The notes beneath the pieces were generated by a model. That model searched no databases, was not told the origin of the DNA, and worked only from the letters and a program-made list of their open reading frames with translations. Positions 1 to 10,955 of a DNA stretch of 64,000 nucleotides are shown here, piece by piece. How positions within the stretch are numbered: the stretch's first letter is position 1; each line of letters begins with the position of its first letter. Position numbers and translations under genes: made by a program. This stretch comes from Effrenium voratum (lineage: Eukaryota; Sar; Dinophyceae; Suessiales; Symbiodiniaceae), in NCBI GenBank assembly GCA_963377175.1, contig CAUJNA010001225.1, forward strand, positions 424,311 to 488,310. The letters run 5' to 3'.

Positions 1-180
1 TGATACCCGGCTTGGAAGCCTGCGGACCTGAGGTTGTGAAAGGGGCGCGGCGAGTCTAACATGAGACCCGCGCAAAAGATGTTTAGTGTCCCATCCAAAG
101 TGGTTCCCATCCTGACGCATCCACATGACTGACATGGGCTCTGGAGTTGACCTGGACAAGAATGCAAGTGGATGAATCCA
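1..180. other. no recognisable feature
   Basis: No open frame with coding character and no repeat that recurs elsewhere in the window. Confidence 0.5.
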
Positions 181-396
181 TCATGCTGTGACCTGTCCAG
201 CTTTGGCTGCCTGAAGGAACGCCGAGCCTTCACCCGATTCGTACAGGTACGACGACGGTGGTTTCAGCGCCAATGCCAAGGCACCTGAAAAGGAGGGACA
301 TTCCTGCTTGACAATGCCTCGGCTGCTCACAGTTCTGACTATCCCACTGTCCAGTAGGCTGACTGTAGGGCCACCCTCAATCCGCCTCAGTCGCAT
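181..396 (-). CDS. candidate coding fragment with an LLDSG motif
   Basis: A 71-codon minus-strand frame opens at an ATG at 396 and reads GGPTVSLLDSGIVRTV near its start. Asp-Ser-Gly after hydrophobic residues is the active-site pattern of retroviral-type aspartic proteases, and dinoflagellate Ty1/copia elements carry LLDSG-type motifs. No flap, zinc knuckle, integrase or reverse transcriptase is visible nearby. A TTTTCAG followed by G inside the frame could instead be an acceptor, so part may be intron. This may be a decayed retroelement scrap or chance. Confidence 0.25.
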   Translation of the reverse strand: MRLRRIEGGPTVSLLDSGIVRTVSSRGIVKQECPSFSGALALALKPPSSYLYESGEGSAFLQAAKAGQVTA

Positions 397-443
397 CGAA
401 CCCTATTGACGCCAATGCGGATTGCAACATGGAAATTGCTAAT

Positions 444-553
444 CATAGGTGTCCTTTTAGGGGAAATAGATGGCCCTGGTAGATGATTAAACCACCAGGT
501 ACACCACGGCCACCTATTTTTTTCTACCAAATCAACCAAAAAGGACACCTATG
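444..553. repeat. 110-bp fold-back MITE-like element
   Basis: Perfect 15-bp terminal inverted repeats, CATAGGTGTCCTTTT at 444-458 and AAAAGGACACCTATG at 539-553. A second pair of complementary blocks lies inside (AAATAG-TGGCC against GGCCA-CTATTT, and CCTGGT against ACCAGG). Most of the unit can therefore fold into one long imperfect hairpin. It encodes nothing. No clear target-site duplication and no second copy in the window. Its ends differ from those of the CTAGGTCC family. Confidence 0.75.
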
Positions 554-1467
554 TTACTAAATTCACGAACCTGCAATGAATCCCCAAGCACGAACCTTCA
601 TCATCCAGGTGGCGCACCCCAAGCCATGTCACTGAGGAGTTAGGTTTCCTTTAGGACGACTTCAAGACCCAACTGGAGAGGTGAGTGAAAACTGGAATCC
701 TGGAAGGGGTGCAAGGTTCAGGTAGGGCTAGGGTGGCCAAGGAGTAGCGACTTTAGGTTTTGGTGTGGGTCAATTGAAGGGGCAACAATTTGCTTCCGAC
801 TTTTGGGCCGGACTTAGGGGGTGTTGGGTGAGGAAGGTCAACCTTTTCCGAAAGCCTGAAACCAGGCACTGCAGGAAGCAAGCCATGGTGAGCCTCGGCC
901 TTATGTGCGGGTCCTGCAGCCTACAACAATAAAGACCCGGCTGCCTGCTTTTTGTCCGTGCCCGGAAAACTCAGGCGGCATCCGCCCGACAAAAACCATG
1001 CGTCGTGTCTGACAGGGCCCCCACGTTGCGGCAAACCAAACGGGGACTCTGCACATGGGTTGCAACCAGCCGCCTGAGGGGCCATCACACAACTTTTTCG
1101 GGTTACCTGCGGTGGGTTGCTCGGGGTGAACACGGTTGAGAGAAGGAACCATGGGGATCCCAATCACTTCTTGCGAAGCCCGCCACAAAACTCATTCACA
1201 CCTGGGCTTTCAAAAAACAGAACTTCAAAATTGCCTTTCCGTTGTAAACTAACGCCAGGCAGGAATGCCCCCCTCACCAAAAAAAACGACAGCCCCAGCT
1301 GCCCGTTGCATTCTTGGATCGGGCGTCGGATCACCTCCTGCGTCACATCTTGGCTGGCGTGTCTTTCAGGCCGGGGGACCTAGGTGCGCGGAAACAGCCT
1401 CTGATGGATGCAGCCAAGGGGTGCTTCAACTAACTTCCCCAAATTTCCTCTTTGAAGATCACCAAGT
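554..1467. other. non-coding stretch, nothing firm
   Basis: No exon with both splice sites was found. A lone GGGGGACCTAG at 1373-1383 resembles one end of the MITE that starts at 1468 and may be a remnant. Confidence 0.4.
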
Positions 1468-1578
1468 CTAGGTCCTCCAGTAGCGAGGTTAGAATAAGGG
1501 TACCCTTTTCTGAAGTCTATTTTAGTAGGGGAACCCTCCCCAAAAAAAGAGTAGAAGGGCACTTACTGGAGGACCTAG
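1468..1578 (+). mobile_element. CTAGGTCC MITE, copy A
   Basis: A 111-bp element starting CTAGGTCCTCCAGTA and ending with its complement TACTGGAGGACCTAG. The interior has the shared block GGTTAGAATAAGGGTACCC and a GTCTATTTTAGTAGGGGAA block. It is flanked by an exact 4-bp duplication, AAGT at 1464-1467 and 1579-1582. It has no coding capacity and would need a transposase in trans. The right end is the best match to the left end of any copy here, so this looks like one of the less decayed copies. Confidence 0.85.
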
Positions 1579-3501
1579 AAGTCCCCCCAGAAGGAAGCTC
1601 ACTTCAAACTCGCGGCGATGTTGAAACCACCAGGCGGCTCCAGCAGCTGACGACTTGTGGCATGCTCAAACCTTTGCTCCCTTCGCCGGAGGGGAGGCCC
1701 TGCGCTCGTCTGCGAAAAAATTATCCAGGGCCACAGCCTTTATGTGTTTACATACTTTTTACATCAAGGGTATTGCTTTTTGCTGCTCCCCTTTGCATCT
1801 ATGCATCTACTTTACATGTGTTTTCAATATTCATGCTTCGCATTGTGCTGAATCGCGCCTCTGCAGTTGGCTGGGTTTGTGAAAGCAAACGCTTGACATG
1901 CAAGCGCGGAGTGTGGTGCACAAGCGCGATGCAGTTGAGTCAAGCTGGGCTGGGCCGCTTTTCGCTGCTGTTGCTGGCGACGCAGTTTATCCAAGGCCAA
2001 GCTTGCGAAGCTAAGTTTTGCGACTGGATAAAAGAACTCTTTTTTGTTGGCGACGCAGATGATCTCATAAAAAACTAACATGGGGTGGCTTTGGATGAGT
2101 GATGAGGTTCCTGGCGATGCAGTTGAGTGCAGTAATTAGGGTCCAGTTCTGTTTCTCACAGGGCTCGCAGAAGGTACGATCATACGCAAACAGCTTGGTT
2201 CGACACAATGCGCATGCTTCAAGCTAGGCCCCAACTGTGGGGCTACACAACCCCCCCCCCAAAAAAAACACAAAAAAACAAAAACAACAACGGCAGTCGC
2301 GTTGACAGGCGCCCTGGGCAGCGATTTTTTGCAATCTCACTCGAGGATTTACATGCTTTCTTTCCACGTGGTTCATTTGTGTTGCATGGTTTACATTTGT
2401 TTTACGTGCTTCGGATTTTCAAAAATCATGTCCTGGACAAGTTGGCCCTGATTTAGATTGTATTACGTTCCAGTTGCCCAATTTCACACCTTCCCTTTCT
2501 GTCCCCTCCCCGCCGTTTCCCCACTCCCTCCCCTTCCTCCGCCAATCCTTGCCCCACAAAACAAACATCTTGGCTTAGGCACCGTTTGATGCACTTGTTT
2601 TCGTGCATGTTCGGCCTGCCATCAAACATTCTTGTGCTCTTTAATCCCTCACCCGCACAAGGTCACCCCCGGGTCATCGAACAAATATGTTTGCTCAACC
2701 CCTGGCCCCTCATAAGGCCACTCTCGGCTTCTAGCAGACTTGCGATGCTTCATCCCTAACCCTAGCGCTAGGTCAATTTGCCGGTCCTCAGGCGCGGTCG
2801 CATCACTAGGAGAGTTGACAAATGCGCCTGCTGAGTTGGCTTTGCATGTAGCCGCTGCTGTGAAATTCCAGCGAAATCCACGCCCCTAGGTCTTCCTCTC
2901 TAAAAGGATTCAAACCAAAACCAAATGTACATAGGCTCCATTTTCCCTAACATAAATGCACCCCACTAGAACACAAATAGAGCAATCAATAATCCTCTGC
3001 CTGGGCCTCTCACAAGTCCACTATCCCGATTAGACGGTCTGTGACCATCCCTGGTAGCCTGAAGAAGGTGGGTCTTTTGACCACGGCCTGCACAAATGCC
3101 CGGGAACGATCTCAATGAGAACATGTGGCCGGAAAATTGTCTTGCGTTTACATGTGTCGCGTCACTGCGTCACAAGAGATGCTTGGGCTGAAATTTGTAG
3201 GCACCCAAAAATATCGGTGGCTTGGTGGCTTGGTGGCTTAGAGCTGTGGCGTCATGTGCCGCGCGACTAATCAATTTGCTAAAAACTCGGTTCCGATGAG
3301 TCCATGCCATCACTTTTCACGGATTCCCATCGAAGCCAAGTCCTCCCCACGACCTGACCAACTTACCCAGCAACAAAAAAAGCCCCCCGCGGGCTAGTCA
3401 CCCGCAAAGGTGGTTTTCTATCTCGCCGAAGCGTATGCTTTAACGGACCCCGTCATACCATGGTCAAGCAGGGATGGGTCCGCCAAAGGATCTGTAGCAG
3501 C
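1579..3501. other. non-coding stretch
   Basis: No convincing exon. It holds a short C-run/A-run patch (about 2250-2290) and a pyrimidine-rich patch (about 2488-2545). Confidence 0.4.
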
Positions 3502-3619
3502 CAAGGTTTTCCAGTAGAGAGGTTAGAATAAGGGTACCCTTGCTTTGCTGTAGTCTATTTTAGTAGGGGAACCCTCCCCCAAAAAAGTTGGTAAAAGGGC
3601 ACCTAGCTGGGGGACCTAG
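3502..3619 (+). mobile_element. CTAGGTCC MITE, copy B
   Basis: Carries the family interior (GAGGTTAGAATAAGGGTACCC, then GTCTATTTTAGTAGGGGAA) and the right end CTGGGGGACCTAG. The left end has decayed to CAAGGTTTTCCAGTAGAG. A 4-bp duplication, CAGC, flanks it at 3498-3501 and 3620-3623. Its right edge abuts a minus-strand candidate exon. Read on the minus strand, its terminus CTAG-GTCC would supply a GT donor to that exon. Confidence 0.85.
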
Positions 3620-3706
3620 CAGCTGAGGCACAGCAAAGGCCAGCGCCGACGTTGCCGCAAGCGCCAGCCGCCCTTTCCGCTTCTGGCGGCTTGCCACGAG
3701 GCCCAT
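3616..3706 (-). CDS. candidate first coding exon with signal-anchor-like leader
   Basis: The minus strand opens GCGCC-ATG-GGC, a good eukaryotic start context, and encodes MGLVASRQKRKG followed by RLALAATSALAFAVPQLL. This is a basic stretch then a hydrophobic helix, typical of a signal peptide or the first part of a plastid leader. The frame reaches CTGCTAG-GTCCCC, where GT would be the donor, and that GT lies inside the end of MITE copy B. An earlier donor (GCT-GTGCCT) is also possible. The mature protein is not identifiable, and no downstream exon could be joined. Confidence 0.4.
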
Positions 3707-5432
3707 GGCGCTGCCGTGGACTCGCTCTAAACGGCTTGGATATGGCTGAAAACAGTATCTTAGGAGTGTGCTGACACTGCTGCAGGAAATCAACTCAGGA
3801 GAAAATCACACAACATGTGACCATCAACCAGGATCGGTAATGCGATAGGTTAGGGCCCTGGGGCTATCTTTTTAGAGGGCAAAGGTGCAAGGGCTTTGTC
3901 ATGTATCATTTTTTCAGCTACGTCACAACAGTTAAGCCCGCAAGGAACCGAATGCCAGAAAAAGTGTTTACAAAAATCAGAAATTCGGCTTGGCCGTAAG
4001 TCCCCATGTCGCTTGGAATTGTGGCACACGGGATTTCCGATTTCGTCGTGTGCTTTCTGTCAAGCTGGGCACTCGCTGGGCTCGGGGGCCGACAGGGCCC
4101 CTGAAATCCAGAAAGCTCTGCCAGCACTCGCCGCGGAAGTCTTGTCAGCACTGTTCTGCTCCAAGTGCTTCAACAAAAGTGACTCAAGGCCATAGTACAA
4201 GGTTCTGCAGGTTGCAAGCGGATTCAACAGCTATTGCTCCCTCTCTAGATTTGCTTCTTGTCTGCCGAGGGTAGCAGTGTGTCCCTTTGGCTCTGTGGAC
4301 CCAAGCGAGCTCCAAGAGACCCAAAAACGGGGCGGGACCAAAGTGCCCAGGAGTAAGAGATATTAAATCAACACTTGTTAGGCCTGGCCTCATTAGTTTA
4401 CCATGATCAAAGTCACCCACCAAGTGCTGGGTTAAAGGGAAACAACTACGTTTTCTGACTTTGATAACGCCCAAAAACGGTCAAAATAATGACCCCAGCA
4501 GGTAGGCGAGTAGTAAGCTCAGATCGGCCGTCTGCCCTGTCCAAGCCCACCAGACTGTAAACTGGAAGGGCCCAAGGGTAAAGCTTGACTGCCAGCTAAA
4601 TAACATAGCGGCATTTCGCACCACAACAAAGACATCAGCTGTGACAAAGCTATCATCTGACGAACAGCCGGCTTGAGGTAGCCGCCTTTCCTGGAGACAC
4701 CTGGGCAGGGGAGCAAAGAGGGGAGGTCACATGGAAGCCAAGAACGGCTTCGCAACCAGTGATCGTGGGGAACGGGGCACGCCCTTGGTTTGACTGCTCA
4801 AGGTCAGGGGCAAACCAAGTAGGAATCACAGATGCTTGGGGTAGTTTAACGTTTTGGATTGGCATCACCAGGCATCACCCGCGTAATTTGCACTGCTGCC
4901 TCATGGAAAATCTGCGGATCGCCAATCGCCAACGTCAAAGAATTACTATGGAACACCTGGGGAGGGCCCCTGTTACGTGAGTATGACCTTCCAAGGCAGA
5001 ACCTCTCTGGTTTGCTTCTTCAGAAAAGTTTGTCTTGATGTCCCTTTAAACTACCCACGAAAAGGGATACCGAGCATACACAACAAGACACACATTGTGT
5101 CGCTACCAAAAGGTGTCAGAGTTGGCCTCGGACTGAGTCCCTTGAACCGGAAAAAAGTGTCTACAAACCCATCTTCCCCCCTCTAAAAGCGTAGCCAACA
5201 ACAGAAGGGATGCAAAAATGTTCCCCTGACTTTCCAAATTTTTAAGTTTGGTCGTTTCACTCACTTCCTGAGTGGGTCGGACAAAAACAATCCATCTCCT
5301 TGCTTGCCACTCAAGTGGTCTTCCTGGAACTCAGGGAGTGTCTCAACATATCCCAAGCCGTTCAAAACTGGTTCCACATGGGGGGATCCCTACTCCTGGT
5401 CAGTAATCGGTGGGACACCTCTACAACACTAG
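3707..5432. other. non-coding stretch
   Basis: Only short frames on both strands, none with paired splice sites. No recurrent repeat noticed. Confidence 0.4.
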
Positions 5433-5520
5433 GGGGCCCGAAACCTTCATATTTGAGGTTTTGTGAAAGACCTCAAATTTCAAGGTCTTTCATTTTATGT
5501 ATCAAATATGAGGTCTTTGT
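5433..5520. repeat. AAGGTCTTT palindromic repeat, copy 1
   Basis: Contains GGGCCCGAAACC then AAAGACCT-caaatttca-AGGTCTTT, an inverted repeat around a short loop, followed by ATGAGGTCTTTG. The same modules recur, rearranged, at 10105-10260. Non-coding; probably a small dispersed palindromic element. Confidence 0.6.
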
Positions 5521-7257
5521 TTAGAACATGTTGTGGCCAAGCTACAAAGTCATCAAGATGTCGCTGCTTGAGGCACTCCAAGTCGCATGCAAGCAGCTGA
5601 TTTGGCTCAGTCGGGTCATTCGTCACATGCACTTCATGGCTAAATCCCAGTTTTTGAGCCTATTGTTGATTACCTGGGCCCCAAGCTCTCAATGATGGGG
5701 ACCATTTTACATCTTCGCCCTTGCAAGGGAAGCTAGATATACGTATTGAATCAAGACATGGTTCATTGCTCACATCTAGGACCCCAAAAAATGTTTGCAA
5801 GCAAAAACGTGCGCTGATATGTCAGCACACATTAAGACTATTTCCGAGCTTTTTCATGCAGTTCAAACTTTGCGAAGCTCCCCTAATTATGTAGTAGCAC
5901 AGAATGCACTAACATAGCTCGCGCAACTACAACTGCAGCCAGGCCATCGCGAGATAGGTTGACATATCGCGTCCATTGCATCAAGCAGAACCCACCACAC
6001 CAAAACCCCAACTAAAGCCCAATCGGTTGCCCGGGGCTCAACCGCAAACGCACGTGTGAGTGAGGACCCAACCTCACAAGTTGCTTGATGAGTTGCGGAC
6101 CACTGAGCTGCCGAACGCGTTCACTAGAACAAGCTCCAAACAACTTGACATAACTAACTGTCTGATGTGCTTGTCGTAAAAGCATAGTCAAATAGTTGCT
6201 CTTGGGGTTAAGGTCTAGGATGGCAGATGCTCACAGCGTTCGTGGGGACACGCGATTTAATTATAAAGAAATCGCGCTCCCGTCGGTTTGTTGCATTCTT
6301 CTGCAGCCCCGAGGTAGGAAAGTTGCGCGACTTGGTTCTATATGTGCTTACTTTTAGGAAGAGCCTACTTGGGTGTCCTAGTAAAAACAAACACTAGCTA
6401 AAACGAAGACGGCTGAAACGTGCGCATATGCTGTTTTGATGCGGAACCAAAAGCGGCAAGTGTGATAGCGACCTTGATCAACACATGTTCGATGACAACC
6501 CGTATTTTGGCTTGTGCCTAGGTGCGTTCCCCAGCTAACAATTAATTCAAAACGATGGCGAAGTGCAAAGCCTCTGTTAGGCTACGAGCATTTGCTTGTG
6601 GTATGCGCGTAGCTGACGTGATACTAACAGTCTCTAATCAGATAGTGGCCTCGAATTTACGATTGTTTGGGTTTTTTGTCGACAAAGGTTCACGCTGCAA
6701 CCTCGTTATTATTTCTCTACAACACCAAGTAATTATTGGCGGGTTGCCAGACATCCCAGTATTATTGAAGCACACATAAATTTTGGATAAAGCCCAGCTT
6801 GGACATTCCACTTCTGAGCAGCTCCGGGATGCTCTGGGTCAGTAAAGCGGGCATATTGCTAGATGCCTGCCTTGTGCGAAATTTAGGGAAACCAGCTGGA
6901 AGAATGTTTGATATACGGGTTCAACAAAATTGTTGAAACTCCTGTAGACTCAGACCAAATATGACAAAATCTTGAAGAAGCCTCACAAGTTCTGCGCAGC
7001 AATCAGATATGTGAGTATACGTATTTGTGGAATGTAGGCCCATCCGCCCCTAAATCAAAATACGTATGAGTGTTGCGCGTTGTTTTTTTTTAAAGTTTTC
7101 GTTTTGGTCGGATAAGCTATGTCCATTGATGGGCTTCGATATCGCCCAGCAGCACCTCGGCATTGTCTATTCATGACTGCTGTTCAGCAATGTGATCTAG
7201 CATTGGCATTTAGCAGTGTAATAGGGTGAGCGGCGCTGTGCTGTTAGTGCCCCCAAA
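5521..7257. other. non-coding stretch
   Basis: AT-richer than average, with many stops in all frames. I see no exon and no repeat shared with the rest of the window. Confidence 0.4.
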
Positions 7258-7543
7258 ATTCATGCAGCGTGAGACATGTTCATGGCGCCCTCGTCATTTC
7301 TGCGCAATTTCTAGGCGACAATTTCCTGCTGACCCGACAGGCTTCCTTCTTGAAGCAAAGCAAGACACTTCTCATGCGAAACCTGGACCGGCAATATCTC
7401 GTGGCTTGTCCAGCTCCTACTTGGCAGAGTACCCTTTTTTGCCAAAAGCCAATCTGACGCAAGCGCGAAGCAACTGCTAGGATATTTTGAAACTAGCCTT
7501 TTCGCCGGAAACTTGCTACAAATCTTGCAATGACCTTGCTCAC
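7258..7543 (+). repeat. left arm of a 1.23-kb fold-back structure
   Basis: Inverted and imperfectly matched by 8217-8487. Matching blocks in order include GTGAGAC-TGTTCATGG, GCCCTCGTC, ATGCGAAACCT, TCCAGCTCCT-CTTGGCAG, AAGCGCGAAGCAACT, ATATTTTGAA-CTAGCCTTT and GAAACTTGCT-CAAATCTTG. Small indels separate the blocks, so the duplication is not recent. Short frames inside the arm are not conserved in the other arm and I do not call them genes. Confidence 0.8.
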
Positions 7544-7810
7544 GGTCCAGTACTCAAATGTCTGCCCGCCAGTACGGAGGAGGAATGCTAATGGCTTAGG
7601 TCCATGTTATGTGCATTTTTTGTCGTTGGTGCGCCTTGCCAGCCCCAGAACTTTGCAAGGGGGTATTTATTTCACAAAAAACGCCATGCCCGCGTTGCCC
7701 GCATCCCAAGTGATGGCGCGCAGCTCAGAACAAAGATAGATAGTAGGAAAAAGTCCGCCTGCCACGCTCAGCCTCGGCAAGCCACTTTGTTTTTCTATTG
7801 CGTCATGCAG

Positions 7811-7920
7811 AATCACGCAAAATCACGTGTTTTCACGCGAAATCACGCGAGGCCTGTATATACAGGTCCTTCGTCCCATTTTTCACGCAACATCACGCGA
7901 AATCACGCGAAATCACGCGG
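7811..7920 (+). repeat. two blocks of four 10-bp TCACGCGA units
   Basis: Block 1 (7811-7850) and block 2 (7881-7920) each hold four units of exactly 10 bp, all in one orientation, with the consensus AATCACGCGA. Substitutions occur, but no length change within a block. The 30 bp between them contains a perfect 14-bp palindrome. Spacing of one helical turn puts all units on one face of the DNA, as for repeated protein-binding sites. The array sits at the centre of the fold-back structure 7258-8487. Confidence 0.8.
7852..7865. promoter_or_regulatory. perfect palindrome CCTGTATATACAGG
   Basis: A 14-bp perfect palindrome with a TATATA core, lying between the two blocks of 10-bp units and close to the symmetry centre of the surrounding inverted duplication. 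It could be a dimeric binding site or a cruciform tip. Function is inferred from position only. Confidence 0.4.
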
Positions 7921-8216
7921 CTGTGGCAAGATTTCCCACACAACGCAATGTGATGCGCGCGTGGGTAAAAAAATCTGCAATAAATGACCAGAAGGTTTCG
8001 CAATTCATAGCTGAACTGGGACGCGGTACCCAAAAAGTAAAACTAGCGTGGCCCGGTCTACAGCCTAGTTTGCAACCTTTCCAAAGCCATCAGCATTCCT
8101 TCTGCCCAAGTCTTTGTGCTGGACCTTCCAATGGCAGCCAATCGCAACATCCAATCCTGTGTTTGCTTCACGACGCAGGGCCGGCTGGGTCATTGCGACG
8201 CATAACGATGAGCAAG

Positions 8217-8487
8217 ACCTCGTCACTCAAGATTTGCAGCAAGTTTCCATGCGGAAAGGCTAGGTTCAAAATATTTCGATAGTTGCTTCGCGCTTTCGTC
8301 AAGCAAGAAGGGACACCCTGCCAAGCAGGAGCTGGACCTAGGTTTCGCATGAAAAAAATCTCACATGTTTTGTTTCGACAAGGACACCTCTGAGTTCAGC
8401 CAGCAACTTTAGCTCACAAATGGTGCAGAAACACACCGCAAGCACGACGAGGGCCCCATGAACACGTCTCACACTGCATCAATTGTT
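8217..8487 (-). repeat. right arm of the 1.23-kb fold-back structure
   Basis: Reverse-complement partner of 7258-7543. It lacks some inner segments of the left arm (for instance the stretch between ATGCGAAACCT and TCCAGCTCCT) and carries its own small insertion. The two arms enclose about 670 bp with the phased 10-bp array. No target-site duplication was recognised at the outer ends. Confidence 0.8.
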
Positions 8488-10104
8488 TGAGGCGCGACAA
8501 CGCTGGTGTCAAAACACATTTTGTCAACAACTGGCGCTACACAAACGCTCCCTACCAAAAGGCGCTGTCCAAACTTCATGGAAGTAGGCTTTCCGATGGG
8601 GCATAGGCTTAGATTCCATATGCGTGTTTAATCGTGCGAGCAAACACTGCTCATGGCTTCGGTTGAGCAGAGGTTCTCAACTAGGATGCTGGTTTTTTCT
8701 GCTAATGGATAAACGGATGCGCAAAACCGGGCCAGCAAAATAGGTTCTGAAGTTACGCTCTGACTGCATGTTGGCCCTACCACTCCCGAACGCGTGCCCA
8801 CAATATGGCTGAGTCATTTGCGCAGTGTAATGTCTGCGCAAGTATGTGTCAGTTCAATTGTTTTGTGAACAAAAAAAGTCGGAGATTCTGCAGATCTACG
8901 CATCGGGAGCTACTTAACCAAATTGAAGCCGGGCGCGTCCGCTTTCCATGTAGGACAATGACATGCGAGGGCATTCTTTGCTAAACGGAAAGTTTTCATG
9001 AACAACTTATGTTCAACGGCAATTGACTTTGCAGCATGTGTCTGCTGCAGGCCAGGGAATGGAAGATTTGTTCCACTTTACGCAGGGTAACCAAACGACA
9101 AGTTGGGTTCGTCCTGAACTGAAATTTGATGGGGGAATGCTTAAGTCAATATAACGCCATTCTGAACCATGGCGACAAGCACAAGCAGGGGGCCTTTAAC
9201 GTCTAGCGTCCAACTATGTTTGCAGCTGCGCAAATAGAAGCCAAGACCTGGAGCAGCGCACTACACTCGCATGCTGCAGACTTTGCGTTTGAGCGCCAGC
9301 CGTTATTCGGCACAAGCAATCCAAGGCATTTGGCAAGAATCAAGAATCTCCCAGCTAAGATTCAGAACTCTTCTAAGCTCGTCGACTTGACCCAGTCGGG
9401 CAAACAGCTCGTGTAACTTCAAGATGCTGTAGTCCCAGCGACAAAAACAACAATGCGGTAGCAACACACTAGGATTGTTTTTACCATTGTTTGCAAGGAG
9501 TTTGTTTGGGGCAGCTGCCAATACACCACTGATCATGTAAGGCCTCCGGTCAGCCAACGTTGCAAAATGTTCAGATTCACATGTGCGTCACACCTGAACA
9601 GCTGCTGCCAGCAAGCCTTTGCGCCCGCAAGCTAAAATGGTTAGGCACCTCCTGGCTTGCGACATTGAATCCCTTTGGCCAACTGAGACAGAATACAGGT
9701 TTCTACTGACCTTGTCCGAGTGATAGGACTAATAAGAAGGACGCGTTTCATGCACATTGACGGATGCCCGTGACCCTTCTGCGATGTAAAGCAAGTCCGG
9801 TCTAGCAGGCTGCGAACCTCGAGCTGGAAAGCAGTGTAATCTGGAAAGCAAGTTGTCCAAACAAACTGACTATGGCTTTGACAAGCATTGACTTCGGGAG
9901 CGGTTTCTATCAATCCTTCTCGCAATGTTCCTGAGATTCATTTACATGGGCGTTTGCATATGTTTGCGTGTAGGTGTGTGTTTGCTGGCCCGTGCATTCT
10001 GGCTCGGTCATGGTTCCATGGTTCAAAAGTATTGTATGCAATTTACTGTTCTACTGCTAGTGCAGCATCCTTATTTTACCAGTGGTTGCTCAAAAACAAG
10101 GCGG
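8488..10104. other. non-coding stretch
   Basis: No exon with supporting splice sites and no repeat matched elsewhere. Confidence 0.4.
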
Positions 10105-10260
10105 ACTTCCAAAGACCTCAAAAAGCAAGGTCTTTCAGAAAAAGCAAACATTCGACAATCTGTCGGGCCCGAGACCCCAAATTTCAAGGTCTTTGTCTTA
10201 AAGGGCTCCGGCGCAGGTCTTTCGGCCAAGACCTTCATATATAGGGTCTTTGGGCTCCTA
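10105..10260. repeat. AAGGTCTTT palindromic repeat, copy 2
   Basis: Contains AAAGACCTcaaaaagcAAGGTCTTT, then GGGCCCGAGACCCC-AAATTTCAAGGTCTTTG, then GGTCTTT-cggcc-AAGACCTTCATAT. These are the modules of 5433-5520 in a longer, nested arrangement. Confidence 0.6.
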
Positions 10261-10319
10261 GGGACTTTTACTTAAAATTAATAATAAAACATTAGTTTGT
10301 CCCATTTGTCATACAAATG

Positions 10320-10375
10320 CACAACATACATACACACTTATATATATACATACATATAAATATATGCATTATCAT
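10320..10375. repeat. AT-rich dinucleotide patch
   Basis: TATATATACATACATATAAATATATG-type sequence; degenerate TA/TACA simple repeat. No gene. Confidence 0.6.
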
Positions 10376-10909
10376 CTGGAGATTTTAACAATCTAATAAT
10401 TACAGTTCCAACAGGTATACCGTGGTATACCATGTGATAAACCATCAATCAATGAACTGATAACATTTCAACCAAATATCATAAATAATGGTAAAGGGAA
10501 ACAACCATGGATCCCGCGGATGGCTTTTTTCAAAACCCAGGCAGGATGAAGTGCACCAAAACCTCTGTTGCGAAGGTTTGGCTCATTTGAACGACCGCCC
10601 AGCACGACTCCCTCCTGACATTCGTCTCTTTGGGCCTCTTCCCAAGCTTCAGCCTTGGGCAGCCGTAGGTGGCCACGGCGGTCGACCCAAACAGCCCCGC
10701 CTCAGCGGGCTCAAACTCAGCGGGAACATTCCCAGCACACAGCCTTGGACTGGACCATTTTTGTTGGAAAATCCACCCAAACTTGTCCAATCGCCCGGTT
10801 TTGGGCGCAAGGGCCCAAAACCGACCAATAGCAAAGCCGCCCCATGAAACACGCGCCTTGCCGTTTTCAAGGGAATATTTCGTTGGCTCCGCCCTGCCAC
10901 TTCTGGATC

Positions 10910-10955
10910 CGTCAAGGTCCAGGCCATCCTTTCTCAAGCGCAGCGCCTGAGGAGC
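10910..10955 (-). CDS. candidate internal exon, unknown protein
   Basis: Acceptor CTGCAG-G, then 15 codons reading APQALRLRKDGLDLD plus one base, then a GA donor (G-GATCC). It lies in a long open minus-strand frame (11102-10530). Product not recognised and no partner exon fixed. Confidence 0.3.

Noticed and set aside
1452..2078. 208-codon plus-strand frame
   Set aside because: Begins inside MITE copy A and reads across it; the matching peptide (SSEVRIRVPF) recurs at other MITE copies, showing it is repeat-derived.
7811..7920. CRISPR-like array
   Set aside because: Units are 10 bp and directly abutting, with no unique spacers of 25-40 bp, in a eukaryotic context.
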